Shown here in pieces: positions 30,356-39,518 of a stretch of DNA of 64,000 nt (the stretch's first letter is position 1; every line of letters begins with the position of its first letter). The translations under genes were made by a program, and so were the position numbers. The notes below the pieces were generated by a model, which was not told the origin of the DNA, ran no database searches, and saw only the letters and a program-made list of their open reading frames with translations. The DNA comes from Microbacterium endophyticum (GTDB lineage: Bacteria > Actinomycetota > Actinomycetes > Actinomycetales > Microbacteriaceae), in NCBI RefSeq assembly GCF_011047135.1, contig NZ_CP049255.1, positions 1 to 64,000 on the forward strand, read 5' to 3'.

Positions 30356-31258
30356 TCAACGCGCGTTCGGTACGGCGCCGGGCTCACTTCCCACAGCGAT
30401 CGGTACCCGTACCGCGCTTCCCCATTCAGTCCATGATCCGTCGTAGTTTCGGACATCGGCTAGACCGAGCAGGTGAGCGAGGACAAACCACGTGTGGCTG
30501 GAGCGCTCGCCGATCCGGCAGTAAGCGATCACAGAGTCTTCACGCTCGATCCCGGTTTCGCTCAAGTAGATATCTTCAAGCTCAGCGCGCTGCTTGAAAC
30601 GCCCATCTTCGGCGACGGCGCGAGCCCAGGGCACGCTTTTGGCCGACGGGATGTGTCCAGCGCGCAATGCGCCCTCCTCGGGGTACGCCGGAGCAGACGT
30701 ACGCTCTCCGCTGTATTCCTCGGGGGAACGTACATCGATGAGGGGAGAACCAAGATGCGCGAGAACATCGTCTTTGTATGCACGCAGCACGCTGTCGTCA
30801 CGCTCAACCACTGGGTATGAGGTGTATTCACGGGAGGCGCGTTCGGTAGTGAAGGGGCGCTCCTCCCGAATCCAAGCGTCACGGCCGCCGTCGAGCAGTC
30901 GAACATCTTCGTGCCCGAACAAAGAGAACACCCATAGCGCATACGCCGCCCACCAATTGTTCTTGTCTCCATAAATCACGATCGTGTCGTCGCGCCGGAT
31001 TCCCTTTCGAGAAAGCAGGTCGGAGAAACCCACCCCATCGAGATAGTCGCGAACGACCGGATCATTCAGCTCCGTGTGCCAATCGACTTTGATAGCACCG
31101 GGGATATGCCCCGTTTCGTAAAGCAGAACATCTTCGTCTGATTCGACCACAACGAGACCGGGCGCACCCAAGCGCGCCTCCAACCACTCCGTAGACACGA
31201 GTCGCCCAGGGTGAGCGAAGTTGGCGAATTTGGGGGAGCTATCGAACTCGACAGTCAC
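30356..31258 (-). CDS. Two-domain sulfurtransferase (rhodanese / 3-mercaptopyruvate type)
   Basis: A 300-residue enzyme with two rhodanese domains. The N-terminal domain is inactive; the C-terminal domain carries the persulfide cysteine in [14 protein letters not shown]. The CRxGxR loop favours thiosulfate over 3-mercaptopyruvate as donor. GGAG lies six bases before the GTG start. It is the first gene of the set with sufE and the RibD-like gene, so it may feed sulfur to SufE. Confidence 0.9.
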   Translation of the reverse strand: MTVEFDSSPKFANFAHPGRLVSTEWLEARLGAPGLVVVESDEDVLLYETGHIPGAIKVDWHTELNDPVVRDYLDGVGFSDLLSRKGIRRDDTIVIYGDKNNWWAAYALWVFSLFGHEDVRLLDGGRDAWIREERPFTTERASREYTSYPVVERDDSVLRAYKDDVLAHLGSPLIDVRSPEEYSGERTSAPAYPEEGALRAGHIPSAKSVPWARAVAEDGRFKQRAELEDIYLSETGIEREDSVIAYCRIGERSSHTWFVLAHLLGLADVRNYDGSWTEWGSAVRVPIAVGSEPGAVPNAR

Positions 31259-31398
31259 AGGTACTCCTTGAGTCAGCGGCTTGCAGGGAAAAGTTTGGGG
31301 TGATGCGACGGCTTAGGCTTATATCGCCTCCTCGACTCTATGTACCGCTGGCGCGGAGTGCACCTTGTTTCTCTTCCAGCGACACACAGGATGCCTGC

Positions 31399-32436
31399 AT
31401 GAGCTCGCCCACACCCACCGTCGGCCGTATGCGGCTGGCCGACCGTCTTCCGGAACTTTCCGGCGCTGAGATGTTGGCAACGCTTGTGCCGCCACCGCAG
31501 TTCGATGGCGCAACCTTCGAAACGTATCGAGTTGACGAGGATTTTCCCTCGCAACAGCAAGCCAAAGACGCCCTGATCGCCTTCAGTGGCGGCAACGCGC
31601 CAGCAAAGGCGAGGGGTGGTCTGTTTCGGCGCACACCGAAATCTCCTGACGTGAAACCTGGGGTGTACCTCGATGGCGGGTTCGGCGTCGGCAAAACCCA
31701 TCTTCTTGCAGCGATCTATCACGCTATGCCTGCACGGCGAAAGTACTTCGGGTCCTTCATCGAATACACCGCGCTCGTAGGAGCCACAGGCTACAAGAAC
31801 ACCGTTGAGCTGTTCCGCGGTGCTGATCTGCTCTGTATAGATGAGTTCGAACTCGACGATCCCGGCGACACGATGGTGATGACTCGATTGCTTGGCGAAC
31901 TGGTTTCTTCGGGCACGAAGCTCGCAGCTACCTCGAATACGCCGCCCAATGCACTTGGAGAAGGCCGGTTTGCGGCACAGGACTTCCTTCGCGAAATTCA
32001 CGCGATGGCAGACAACTTCGAGACGATCCGGATCGACGGTGTCGACTTTCGACAGCGCACGCTCGACGGACATGCTCTTGCACTCACCGCTGCTGAGTAC
32101 GAATCGGCGCTCTCGGATGCCGCAGGCAACGGTGTCGTTTCGGATGACACTTTCGCCGACCTAATTGCGCATCTCGCTCGCGTTCACCCGTCGCGATACA
32201 TCCGTTTGATCGATTCCGTCGATGTCATCGGACTGCAGGATGTCACTGAGCTCACCGATCAATCCGCAGCACTCAGATTTGTCGCTTTCATCGACCGCGC
32301 CTACGACGCGCAAATTCCGCTCCGTGCGACAGGCATCAGCCTCGACCGCGTTTTCAGCGAAGAGATGCGCGCTGGCGGATACCGAAAGAAGTACCTGCGT
32401 GCAATCTCACGACTGATTGCCCTCACGCATAGCTGA
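31399..32436 (+). CDS. zapE: ZapE-family AFG1-like ATPase
   Basis: A 345-residue P-loop ATPase of the AFG1/ZapE family. Walker A is GGFGVGKTHLLAA; Walker B is LLCIDEFELDD. It has the sensor-like block LAATSNTPPNALGEGRF and the family stretch RYIRLIDSVDVIGL. In E. coli ZapE acts at the division ring under stress; the actinobacterial role is not established. The ATG at 31399 is preferred to an upstream in-frame ATG at 31300. A TAGGCT sequence near 31312 in the 140-base upstream gap may be the promoter. Confidence 0.88.
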   Translation: MSSPTPTVGRMRLADRLPELSGAEMLATLVPPPQFDGATFETYRVDEDFPSQQQAKDALIAFSGGNAPAKARGGLFRRTPKSPDVKPGVYLDGGFGVGKTHLLAAIYHAMPARRKYFGSFIEYTALVGATGYKNTVELFRGADLLCIDEFELDDPGDTMVMTRLLGELVSSGTKLAATSNTPPNALGEGRFAAQDFLREIHAMADNFETIRIDGVDFRQRTLDGHALALTAAEYESALSDAAGNGVVSDDTFADLIAHLARVHPSRYIRLIDSVDVIGLQDVTELTDQSAALRFVAFIDRAYDAQIPLRATGISLDRVFSEEMRAGGYRKKYLRAISRLIALTHS

Positions 32437-32467
32437 GAGCAACTAGTGAGCTAGTTCGAGGCGCTCC

Positions 32468-32514
32468 GAAACACGATGTTTACACAAGAAGGCGTCGCGT
32501 TACTTTCTGGAAAC
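32468..32514 (+). promoter_or_regulatory. GlnR-type nitrogen-regulation boxes upstream of amtB
   Basis: GTTAC-TTTCTG-GAAAC at 32499-32514 matches the actinobacterial GlnR consensus gTnAC-n6-GaAAC exactly. A second related element, GAAAC-ACGATG-TTTAC, lies at 32468-32483, 31 bases (about three turns) upstream. amtB is a classic GlnR target. Confidence 0.65.
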
Positions 32515-32632
32515 ACTTCTCGCATCCGACCGGAATTCGCTTTCGCGAAACTAGGGTTCGCCCGACGCACCGCGACCCGACGTGCGGCCGCTATGGGCCA
32601 AAGTTACACAACACACATGGATGAGGAATCTC

Positions 32633-33853
32633 ATGGATAGCGGAAATCTCGCCTGGTCCGTCGCTGCGACGGCGCTGGTGCTTTTCATGACGCCCGGTGT
32701 GGCCTTCTTTTACGGAGGCCTAGTCAAAGCCAAGAGCGTCGTCAGCATGATGATGATGAGCTTCGGAGCTTTGGGCCTCGTCAGCGTTTTGTGGATCCTT
32801 TACGGATTCAACATGAGCGCTGTCGAGAGCACTTGGGCGTTTGCAGGCAACCCCTTCTCAGACTTCGGTCTGACTAACCTCGACGACAACGGCTTGGTCG
32901 GTGCCACATTCGGCGCGACCTTCGCCATCATCACCGTTGCGCTGATCTCTGGCGCGATCGCTGACCGCGCAAAGTTCGGTGCGTGGATGATCTTCGCCGG
33001 CATTTGGTCGACGGTCGTCTACTTCCCGGTCGCCGCATGGGTCTGGGGCGGTGGCTGGATCATGGGTCTCGGTGAGACCTTCGGATTCTCGACCAGCGTT
33101 ATTGACTACGCCGGTGGTACCGCAGTTCACATCAACGCTGGTGCCGCGGCGCTCGCGCTTGCCCTGGTGCTCGGAAAGCGCATTGGCTTCCAGAAGGGCA
33201 TCCAGAAGCCCCACAACGTGCCGCTCGTCATGCTCGGTGCTGCGATCCTGTGGTTCGGCTGGTTCGGCTTCAACGCCGGCGCCGAGGGTACCTTTGGCCT
33301 CCTGGGCACGGAAGACTCATCGGTCGGACTCATCATCGTCAACACGCTGGGTGCAACCGCTGCAGCCATCATCGGTTGGTTGATCGTTGAAAAACTCAAG
33401 GACGGCAAGGCGACGTCGGTTGGCGCTGCATCCGGTGCTGTTGCCGGTCTGGTTGCCATCACCCCCGCGTGTGCAAACCTGGCGCCCGGTTGGGCACTAC
33501 TGCTCGGTGTCCTCACCGGTGCCGTTTGTGCTCTCGCTGTTGAGCTCAAGTGGAAGCTCGGCTACGACGACTCTCTCGACGTCGTGGGCATCCACCTCGT
33601 CGGTGGCATCATCGGAACCGTCTACCTCGGCTTCTTCGCGACCGAGACCGGCCTGTTCCTCGGCGGCGGTGCAGAGCAGCTGATCCTCCAGGTCATCGCG
33701 GCTCTCGGTGTGCTGATCTACTCGTTCGTTGTTGCCTTCATCATCGGCTTCGCGATCGACAAGACGATCGGCTTCCGCATCAAGAACGAAGACGAGCTCG
33801 CTGGCGTCGACACTTCGGTGCACGGCGAAGAGGGCTACGCTCTCGCAGAGTAA
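32633..33853 (+). CDS. amtB: Ammonium transporter (Amt/Mep/Rh family)
   Basis: A 406-residue integral membrane channel with about 11 helices and no cleaved signal peptide. The pore histidines are visible in AVHINAGAAALAL and VVGIHLVGGIIGT, and the family signature in DYAGGTAVHINAGAAALA. GAGGA lies six bases before the ATG at 32633, which is chosen over an ATG at 32621. It is followed at once by a terminator, so no glnK or glnD is cotranscribed, unlike many bacteria. GlnR-like boxes upstream suggest induction by nitrogen limitation. Confidence 0.95.
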   Translation: MDSGNLAWSVAATALVLFMTPGVAFFYGGLVKAKSVVSMMMMSFGALGLVSVLWILYGFNMSAVESTWAFAGNPFSDFGLTNLDDNGLVGATFGATFAIITVALISGAIADRAKFGAWMIFAGIWSTVVYFPVAAWVWGGGWIMGLGETFGFSTSVIDYAGGTAVHINAGAAALALALVLGKRIGFQKGIQKPHNVPLVMLGAAILWFGWFGFNAGAEGTFGLLGTEDSSVGLIIVNTLGATAAAIIGWLIVEKLKDGKATSVGAASGAVAGLVAITPACANLAPGWALLLGVLTGAVCALAVELKWKLGYDDSLDVVGIHLVGGIIGTVYLGFFATETGLFLGGGAEQLILQVIAALGVLIYSFVVAFIIGFAIDKTIGFRIKNEDELAGVDTSVHGEEGYALAE

Positions 33854-33882
33854 TTCTCGCGTCTGACCAAAAGTCAGACCTC

Positions 33883-33912
33883 AGGGGCGTCGTGGTTATC
33901 CGCGACGCCCCT
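33883..33912 (+). terminator. Terminator after amtB
   Basis: AGGGGCGTCG pairs with CGACGCCCCT across a 10-base loop, followed by CTTCTGT-rich sequence. The T tract is weak. Confidence 0.7.
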
Positions 33913-33926
33913 CTTCTGTGCGCCGG

Positions 33927-33932
33927 TAGCAT
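33927..33932 (+). promoter_or_regulatory. -10 box of leaderless promoter for the PemK-like gene
   Basis: TAGCAT is followed by six bases (TTCGCC) and the ATG at 33939. Confidence 0.5.
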
Positions 33933-33938
33933 TTCGCC

Positions 33939-34451
33939 ATGGCTGTCTTCTCAAAGCTCTCGACCGCTCTGCGCAACCTTTTGGCTCCGCGGCGCACGAA
34001 TGCGCCGCGCCAAGACAAAGCTCATCCTCGCAACGCCGAGTCGGTCACTCGCGAAGTTGACCCTTCGACGATTCGGGATATACAAATCTCCTACTCACCA
34101 TTTGCAGACGGACGAGCGGATGCCGGTGAAATTGTTTGGACGTGGGTTCCCTACGAGGAAGATGATGGCCGTGGCAAGGATCGCCCCGTACTCGTTGTTG
34201 CGAGAGCGAGCGCGAATCGCGTCTACGCGGTGAAACTCACAAGCCGTTCGCACATCGGCGATCGTAACTATCAGCCAATCGGATCGGGGGCGTGGGATTC
34301 ACAACGTAGGCCGTCCTGGGTCGACCTCGACCAGATGTATAGCGTGCACGACGACGGGCTCAGACGTGAGGCATCCGCGCTAGAGCCCCAGCGTTTCGCT
34401 GACGTCGCAAAATCGCTACAGCGCCGCTACGGCTGGGGTATTGATATGTGA
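33939..34451 (+). CDS. PemK/MazF-family toxin-like protein, no adjacent antitoxin
   Basis: A 170-residue protein. Residues ~60-170 show a PemK/MazF-like fold: GEIVWTWVPYEEDDGRGKDRPVLVVAR (the basic GxxRPxxVv block typical of the family) and a WVDLDQMY strand. The first ~55 residues are a basic extension not found in classical MazF. No small antitoxin ORF lies directly before or after it. It may be a stand-alone RNase-fold protein rather than part of a toxin-antitoxin pair. It lies between the amtB terminator and a convergent DUF1275 gene. Confidence 0.78.
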   Translation: MAVFSKLSTALRNLLAPRRTNAPRQDKAHPRNAESVTREVDPSTIRDIQISYSPFADGRADAGEIVWTWVPYEEDDGRGKDRPVLVVARASANRVYAVKLTSRSHIGDRNYQPIGSGAWDSQRRPSWVDLDQMYSVHDDGLRREASALEPQRFADVAKSLQRRYGWGIDM

Positions 34452-34455
34452 GATG

Positions 34456-35103
34456 TTAGGCGCCCGATGGCAACTCGGGTTTGGGTGGGATGACGTAGAT
34501 CGCACCCAGCACAGCAACAATCACCCACAGTGCGATGTTCTGAATCACTGCGAAGCTCAATGCGCCCAGGGCTGCTCCTACGGCGATAGACACCCACATG
34601 ATGAAGTGACGAACCCACGCGGTGCGACTCCCGCCCCTGGCTGCTGCAACGAGGCCCTGCCCCAGCTTCACGAGAGCGCCTGTCATGTATGTGACGCCGA
34701 AAGATATCTCGCCGTCTCGCGTAAAGACGGTATTGAGTGCGCCCATTGCGAGCGCCAGCAGGATGCCGGAAACCCAGCGGAGATCAAACGTCGCGGAAGT
34801 CGCCGCGAATGCAACTATCAAGACGACGAAGCCGAGGATTCGCTTTTGGTCACGGACGTGGCCACGCAGGATGAGCGTTCCGGCCATCGCGCCAGCGACG
34901 AAGGCGCCGATCAAAGCGAATGCGATTCCGGCAGCTCCCCACGAGCTACCGGCGAGATCGACGCTCGCTCGGGTGGTGTTTCCACTCATGAATGACACGA
35001 AATAGCCGCCGAGATAGACAAACGCGAAGCCATCGACGTAGCCCGCGCACAGCGACAAGAGTGAGGCAGAAATCAGGCTTCTACCGCTCAGTTGCCGAAC
35101 CAC
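34456..35103 (-). CDS. DUF1275 (YoaK-like) membrane protein
   Basis: A 215-residue protein with about six membrane helices. The family signature GYVDGFAFVYLGGYFVSFMSGNTT lies near the N-terminus. Its transport or regulatory function is unknown. The GTG start at 35103 has GAGG seven bases upstream. It ends four bases from the convergent PemK-like gene. Confidence 0.87.
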   Translation of the reverse strand: MVRQLSGRSLISASLLSLCAGYVDGFAFVYLGGYFVSFMSGNTTRASVDLAGSSWGAAGIAFALIGAFVAGAMAGTLILRGHVRDQKRILGFVVLIVAFAATSATFDLRWVSGILLALAMGALNTVFTRDGEISFGVTYMTGALVKLGQGLVAAARGGSRTAWVRHFIMWVSIAVGAALGALSFAVIQNIALWVIVAVLGAIYVIPPKPELPSGA

Positions 35104-35167
35104 GATGCCTCAATTCGATCGCCTCGCTGATCGACGTCAATCCTGCCGAAAATTCAAGAGTGAACTG

Positions 35168-35240
35168 TGGGCGATACCGGACTCGAACCGATGACCTCTT
35201 CCGTGTGAAGGAAGCGCGCTACCAACTGCGCCAATCGCCC
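35168..35240 (-). tRNA. tRNA-Val (CAC)
   Basis: Read on the minus strand the gene begins GGGCGATT and ends TCGCCCA, giving a seven-pair acceptor stem. The anticodon loop is TTCACAC with anticodon CAC. The T-arm contains GGTTCGAGTCC. The 3' CCA is not encoded. It closely resembles tRNA-Val(GAC) at 35627 on the opposite strand. Confidence 0.95.
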
Positions 35241-35390
35241 ATTAGCCCGTGAGGACCAGTAAATGATCCTAGCCGATACCGGTGGTCGGCACCGAATTAC
35301 ACGGGTGTGACACGCGCGGACGCCACGGGTTTTGCGTTGACGGAAACGTCGGCTAAAGTCATTCAAGCGCCGGGAGAGATTCCGGAGCAT
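35241..35390 (+). promoter_or_regulatory. Promoter region of the plus-strand tRNA cluster
   Basis: A TTGCGT-like -35 (about 35332) and a TAAAGT -10 (about 35354) with 16-base spacing lie about 30 bases before tRNA-Gly. The remainder of the 150-base gap contains no gene; it also holds the promoter for the minus-strand tRNA-Val. Confidence 0.45.
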
Positions 35391-35462
35391 GCGGATGTAG
35401 CGCAGTGGTAGCGCATAACCTTGCCAAGGTTAGGGTCGCGAGTTCGAATCTCGTCATCCGCT
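35391..35462 (+). tRNA. tRNA-Gly (GCC)
   Basis: The acceptor arms GCGGATG and CATCCGC pair perfectly. The anticodon loop is TTGCCAA with anticodon GCC. The T-loop is GTTCGAATC. The 3' CCA is not encoded. Confidence 0.96.
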
Positions 35463-35530
35463 CGAGTGCTGGGGATCGCCACACGGAGAAATTCGAAAGA
35501 CGATCACTAGACGTGGGTCGAACCACATAT

Positions 35531-35601
35531 GGTGGCGTGGCCGAGCGGCTAGGCACCGGCCTGCAAAGCCGTTTACACGGGTTCGAATCCCGTCGCCACC
35601 T
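35531..35601 (+). tRNA. tRNA-Cys (GCA)
   Basis: The acceptor arms GGTGGCG and CGCCACC pair perfectly. The anticodon loop is CTGCAAA with anticodon GCA. The T-arm is CGGGTTCGAATCCCG. The 3' CCA is not encoded. Confidence 0.95.
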
Positions 35602-35626
35602 CGTTCACAACTTAATAGCCTTTTAG

Positions 35627-35698
35627 GCGCGATTGGCGCAGCGGTAGCGCGCTTCCCTGACACGGAAGAGGTCACTGGTTCGATCCCAGTATCGCGCA
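35627..35698 (+). tRNA. tRNA-Val (GAC)
   Basis: The acceptor arms GCGCGAT and ATCGCGC pair perfectly. The anticodon loop is CTGACAC with anticodon GAC. The T-loop is GTTCGATCC. It is followed a few bases later by a terminator. Confidence 0.95.
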
Positions 35699-35704
35699 CA
35701 GACA

Positions 35705-35730
35705 GAAACCCCCGAGAAATCGGGGGTTTC
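35705..35730. terminator. Terminator between the tRNA cluster and the anion transporter gene
   Basis: GAAACCCCCGA pairs with TCGGGGGTTTC around a GAAA loop. The TTTC arm ends in a T-rich stretch in the plus direction. It abuts the stop codon of the convergent transporter gene and can probably serve both strands. Confidence 0.85.
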
Positions 35731-36897
35731 TTACGTTGTAGCGAAGAGCACCAGGGCAGACGCTGCCACCGTCAGCGGCGCGACCACCAGGCCTGTCAGC
35801 ACGAATGAACGCCAAGTGATCTTGACGTCCATCGCCGATAGGCGCTGGTACCAGAGCAGCGTCGCGAGAGACGCCCAGGGCGTGATGAGCGGCCCCGCGT
35901 TGACTCCGATGAGAAGCGCACCGACCCGCGGTGCACTGGTGGCGGCAGGCTCCATCGCGAGGTAAGCGGGCAGGTTGTCAATGAGGTTCGCTGTCGCCGC
36001 GGACACGAACGATAACCGCATGAGATCGAGAAGATTCTCACCCTCTCCGGCGATCGCTGCGACGATCTGTGCCGAGCCCAACGCTTCTGCGGCAGCAGTG
36101 GCGAGAAAGAGCCCAGACGCGAAGACCAGGAGCGACCAAGGCACAAGAGTCAGGCGAATAACGCCCGGTCGACGCCACAAGAACAACAGGATCAAAATTC
36201 CCGCGGCAATCGACGCAGGCACCCACGGGCTGCTCGCCACAACGAGAAACGGCAGCAGCGCCACGACCACAACTGCTGTCAGTCGGAAGAGCAGGATGTC
36301 GGCAGGCCGAGTTGCATTCATCGGCGTGAAATGCCCAGCAAGCGATCGTCGGTATTTGATTCCAAGTACCGACGCACTCACGACGATTGCTGCAAGGGAT
36401 GCCGCTCCCATCAGAGTGAGGAACGACACATCGCCCAACCGGGCCAGCAGGTCGGTTGCTAGAAGATTCGTCAAGTTCGACACCGGCAGCGTCAATGACG
36501 CGGTGTTTGCAATGACAACCGTCGCCATCGCGAACGGCAGCACCGGCAATCCATTCGATCGAGCGAGCACGATCACAATCGGTGTCAACAAAACCGCCGT
36601 GGTGTCGAGCGACAAGAACGCCGTTGCTACGACGCCAAACATCAGGACGAGAACCCACAACACCCAGATGCGCCCACGGGAGACACGGGCAAGGACCGCT
36701 GCAACCGCATCGAAGATGCCGGCGCGTGCGCTGAGTTCGGCAACGACCGTAATTGCGACCACGAAACCGAGGATGGGGAGCACACGGTCGGCAACCACAA
36801 CTACGTCAGAAGGAAGGAGCACACCGCTCAACATGGCCACACAGCCAGCCGCGAGCAGGAGCACTCCAACAAGGGTGAGTTTCACGGCATCCATCAT
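35731..36897 (-). CDS. Anion permease, SLC13/ArsB-like ion transporter superfamily
   Basis: A 388-residue membrane protein with about ten helices. It contains the ion-transporter-superfamily stretch FLSLDTTAVLLTPIVIVLARS and a second-half match VSAATANLIDNLPAYLAMEP, the inverted repeats typical of ArsB/NhaD/SLC13 carriers. The substrate is unknown: arsenite, dicarboxylate or Na+/H+ exchange are all possible, and no arsR or arsC is nearby. The start is one of two adjacent ATG codons, with GAAGGG just upstream. It is divergent from thrS. Confidence 0.78.
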   Translation of the reverse strand: MMDAVKLTLVGVLLLAAGCVAMLSGVLLPSDVVVVADRVLPILGFVVAITVVAELSARAGIFDAVAAVLARVSRGRIWVLWVLVLMFGVVATAFLSLDTTAVLLTPIVIVLARSNGLPVLPFAMATVVIANTASLTLPVSNLTNLLATDLLARLGDVSFLTLMGAASLAAIVVSASVLGIKYRRSLAGHFTPMNATRPADILLFRLTAVVVVALLPFLVVASSPWVPASIAAGILILLFLWRRPGVIRLTLVPWSLLVFASGLFLATAAAEALGSAQIVAAIAGEGENLLDLMRLSFVSAATANLIDNLPAYLAMEPAATSAPRVGALLIGVNAGPLITPWASLATLLWYQRLSAMDVKITWRSFVLTGLVVAPLTVAASALVLFATT

Positions 36898-36914
36898 GCG
36901 CCCTTCGTGCGCGA

Positions 36915-36920
36915 TAGGAT
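36915..36920 (+). promoter_or_regulatory. Probable -10 box of the thrS promoter
   Basis: TAGGAT lies 30 bases before the TTG start of thrS, leaving a short leader that contains AGGAG. Confidence 0.45.
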
Positions 36921-36950
36921 TTCCCATCGAGCGACTTACAGGAGATTTCC

Positions 36951-38963
36951 TTGACCGACCCCGTTGTGCCCGCAGATATCGTCTTTCCCACCGACGGTTT
37001 CACCCTCTTCCCGGATCGCAACGTCGTTGCCATCCGCATCGATGGGGAGCTGAAAGACCTCGCGACGACGATTGACGCGCAAGACAACGCCGAGGCTGTC
37101 ACTATCGAGAGTCCGGAAGGTCTCAGCATCCTGCGCCACTCGGCCGCACACGTGCTGGCCCAGGCGGTGCAAAGGATCAACCCGCAGGCAAACTTGGGTA
37201 TCGGACCCCCCGTGACCGACGGGTTCTACTACGACTTCGGTGTGAACGAAGCCTTCACCCCAGAAGACATCAAGGCCATCGACAAAGAGATGCAGCGCAT
37301 CGTTCGCGAGAATCAGCATTTCGTGCGTCGAGTGGTCACTGACGACGAGGCACGCGCTGAGCTTGCGGCAGAACCGTTCAAGCTCGAGTTGATCGGCCTC
37401 AAGGGTGGCAAGAAAGAAGCCGCCGAGGGCGCGTCCGTCGAAGTTGGGGCGGGCGAACTCACGATTTACGACAACGTCAACCCGAAGACGCGGGAGACGA
37501 TCTGGAAAGACCTCTGCCGCGGCCCGCACGTCCCCAGCACAAGAATGCTCGGCAACGGGTGGGCGCTGACTCGCATCGCAGGAGCGTACTGGCGGGGGAG
37601 CGAAAAGAACCCTCAGCTGCAGCGCATCTACGGTACAGCTTGGCCCTCCAAAGATGAGCTGCGCGCATATCAGGACCGCCTCGCTGAAGCGGCAAAACGC
37701 GACCACCGCAAGCTCGGCAAGGAGCTGGATCTGTTCTCGTTCCCCGACGAGATCGGCTCTGGCCTCTCGGTGTGGCACCCCAAGGGCGGCATAGTTCGCC
37801 AGGAGATGGAGCAGCACGCACTGCACCGTCACCGCGCTGCTGGTTACACCTACGTGTACACGCCGCACATCGCTAAAGAAGACCTCTTCTTGCAGTCGAA
37901 CCACCTCGTCACCTACCGGGAGGGAATGTTCCCGCCCATCCGGATGGATGAAGAGCGTGACGAGGCCGGTGAAGTGACAAAGGCCGGGCACGACTACTAC
38001 CTCAAGCCGATGAATTGCCCGATGCACATCCTGATCTTCAAGGAACGTGCCCGCAGCTATCGTGACCTTCCGATGCGTCTCGCCGAGAACGGCACCGTCT
38101 ACCGCAACGAGCTCTCAGGAGCCCTTCACGGCCTCACCCGCGTTCGAGGCTTCACTCAAGACGACTCACACCTATTCGTGCGACCCGATCAGCTCGAAGA
38201 AGAGACCGCGCGAGTTCTCGATTTCGTGATCTCGATGCTCCGCGACTTCGGGCTGAGCGATTTCGAACTTGAGCTTTCGATGCGGGACGACGAAAAGTCG
38301 AAGTGGATCGGAACTGACGAGTTCTGGGAAGACTCGACGAACGCTCTCCGCAAGGTAGCGAAAGCCAGCGGCTTGAAGCTCACCGAAGTCCCGGGCGAAG
38401 CTGCGTTCTATGGCCCCAAGATCGACTTGAAAACGAAGGATGCCATCGGCCGCACCTGGCAGCTCTCCACCGTGCAGGTTGACCCTAACCTTCCAGAACG
38501 CTTCGAGCTTGAGTACACAGATCGTGACGGGCAGAAGAAGCGCCCGATCATGATTCACCGTGCACTATTTGGCTCAATTGAGCGCTTCTTCGCGATCCTG
38601 CTCGAGCACTACGCCGGCGCTTTCCCGGTTTGGCTGAGCCCGGTCCAGGTCATGGGTATTCCGGTAGCCGAAGAATTCGGCGACTACCTCAGCGACATCA
38701 TCGGACGCCTGCAAATCGAAGGCGTACGCGCGGAGGTCGATCACAGCGATGACCGGATGCAGAAGAAGATCCGCACCCACACGACGCAGAAAGTGCCGCT
38801 GCAGTTGATTGCGGGGGAACAGGATCGTGCCGCCGGCACTGTCTCGTTCCGATTCCGCGACGGAACTCAGACGAACGGGGTACCGGTCGACGAAGCAATC
38901 TCACGCATCCGTGCGGCGATCGATGGAAAGCTCCTTATCAACACCGCTGAGGACTTTGCGTGA
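36951..38963 (+). CDS. thrS: Threonine--tRNA ligase
   Basis: A 670-residue class II aminoacyl-tRNA synthetase. It shows the editing-domain [12 protein letters not shown] motif, the zinc/catalytic block [13 protein letters not shown], motif 2 ([26 protein letters not shown]) and motif 3 ([16 protein letters not shown]). A rare TTG start at 36951 is supported by AGGAG seven bases upstream and by divergence from the transporter just before it. Its stop overlaps the HIT gene start by GTGA, a standard actinobacterial pair. Confidence 0.96.
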   Translation: MTDPVVPADIVFPTDGFTLFPDRNVVAIRIDGELKDLATTIDAQDNAEAVTIESPEGLSILRHSAAHVLAQAVQRINPQANLGIGPPVTDGFYYDFGVNEAFTPEDIKAIDKEMQRIVRENQHFVRRVVTDDEARAELAAEPFKLELIGLKGGKKEAAEGASVEVGAGELTIYDNVNPKTRETIWKDLCRGPHVPSTRMLGNGWALTRIAGAYWRGSEKNPQLQRIYGTAWPSKDELRAYQDRLAEAAKRDHRKLGKELDLFSFPDEIGSGLSVWHPKGGIVRQEMEQHALHRHRAAGYTYVYTPHIAKEDLFLQSNHLVTYREGMFPPIRMDEERDEAGEVTKAGHDYYLKPMNCPMHILIFKERARSYRDLPMRLAENGTVYRNELSGALHGLTRVRGFTQDDSHLFVRPDQLEEETARVLDFVISMLRDFGLSDFELELSMRDDEKSKWIGTDEFWEDSTNALRKVAKASGLKLTEVPGEAAFYGPKIDLKTKDAIGRTWQLSTVQVDPNLPERFELEYTDRDGQKKRPIMIHRALFGSIERFFAILLEHYAGAFPVWLSPVQVMGIPVAEEFGDYLSDIIGRLQIEGVRAEVDHSDDRMQKKIRTHTTQKVPLQLIAGEQDRAAGTVSFRFRDGTQTNGVPVDEAISRIRAAIDGKLLINTAEDFA

Positions 38964-39514
38964 CGTCGGAATCTTTCCCCGACGTTCCTGTCGTATCTTC
39001 AGCTGATATGGCAGGCGTTCCAGATGAGTTTCAAAGACTCTGGACGCCGCACCGGATGGTCTACATTCAAGCTGGCGCCCAAGCAATGCGCGATGAGTGC
39101 CCGTTTTGCGCGGCCCCTGAAAAGGCCGATGAAGAGGGGCTCATTGTTCGCCGTGGTCGCACGGCCTATGTGCTCTTGAATCTTTTTCCTTACAACTCTG
39201 GGCACCTGCTGGTGTGCCCGTATCGTCACGTTGCGACGTACGACCAGGCGACGCCGGAAGAAACCGCTGAGATTGCCGCTCTAACGCAGCAAGGAATGCG
39301 TGCTTTGCGGCAGGTGTCGCGGTGTGACGGCTTCAACATCGGCATGAACCAGGGGCAGATCGCAGGCGCGGGTGTCGACGAACATCTTCACCAGCACATC
39401 GTGCCGCGCTGGGCCTCCGACTCCAACTTCTTCCCGATCATTGCGAAGACCAAAGCGCTGCCTCAACTTCTCGGCGATGTTCGCGAAGCTGTCGCGTCAG
39501 CCTGGGAGCACTAG
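38960..39514 (+). CDS. HIT-domain nucleotide hydrolase/transferase (AP4A phosphorylase-like)
   Basis: A 184-residue HIT-family protein. The catalytic triad motif is [11 protein letters not shown], and the zinc/nucleotide block is CPFCAAPEK with [19 protein letters not shown]. Related actinobacterial enzymes act on AP4A or ADP-sulfate-like nucleotides. The GTG start overlaps the thrS stop by four bases. In many actinobacteria a phosphatidylinositol-synthase-like gene follows; here it is replaced by a convergent pdxY four bases away. Confidence 0.88.
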   Translation: MTSESFPDVPVVSSADMAGVPDEFQRLWTPHRMVYIQAGAQAMRDECPFCAAPEKADEEGLIVRRGRTAYVLLNLFPYNSGHLLVCPYRHVATYDQATPEETAEIAALTQQGMRALRQVSRCDGFNIGMNQGQIAGAGVDEHLHQHIVPRWASDSNFFPIIAKTKALPQLLGDVREAVASAWEH

Positions 39515-39518
39515 ACGC

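Noticed and set aside
33939-35103. PemK-like gene and DUF1275 gene as a toxin-antitoxin pair
   Set aside because: DUF1275 is a polytopic membrane protein and the genes are convergent, not an operon, so it cannot be a conventional antitoxin.
35168-35698. tRNA cluster as an integration site for a mobile element
   Set aside because: No integrase, no direct repeat of a tRNA 3' end and no foreign-looking island was seen on either side. The likeness of the two Val tRNAs is explained by shared tRNA structure.
37477-38027. Antisense open frames inside thrS
   Set aside because: They lie opposite conserved ThrRS motifs, and no ribosome-binding site or known domain is seen.
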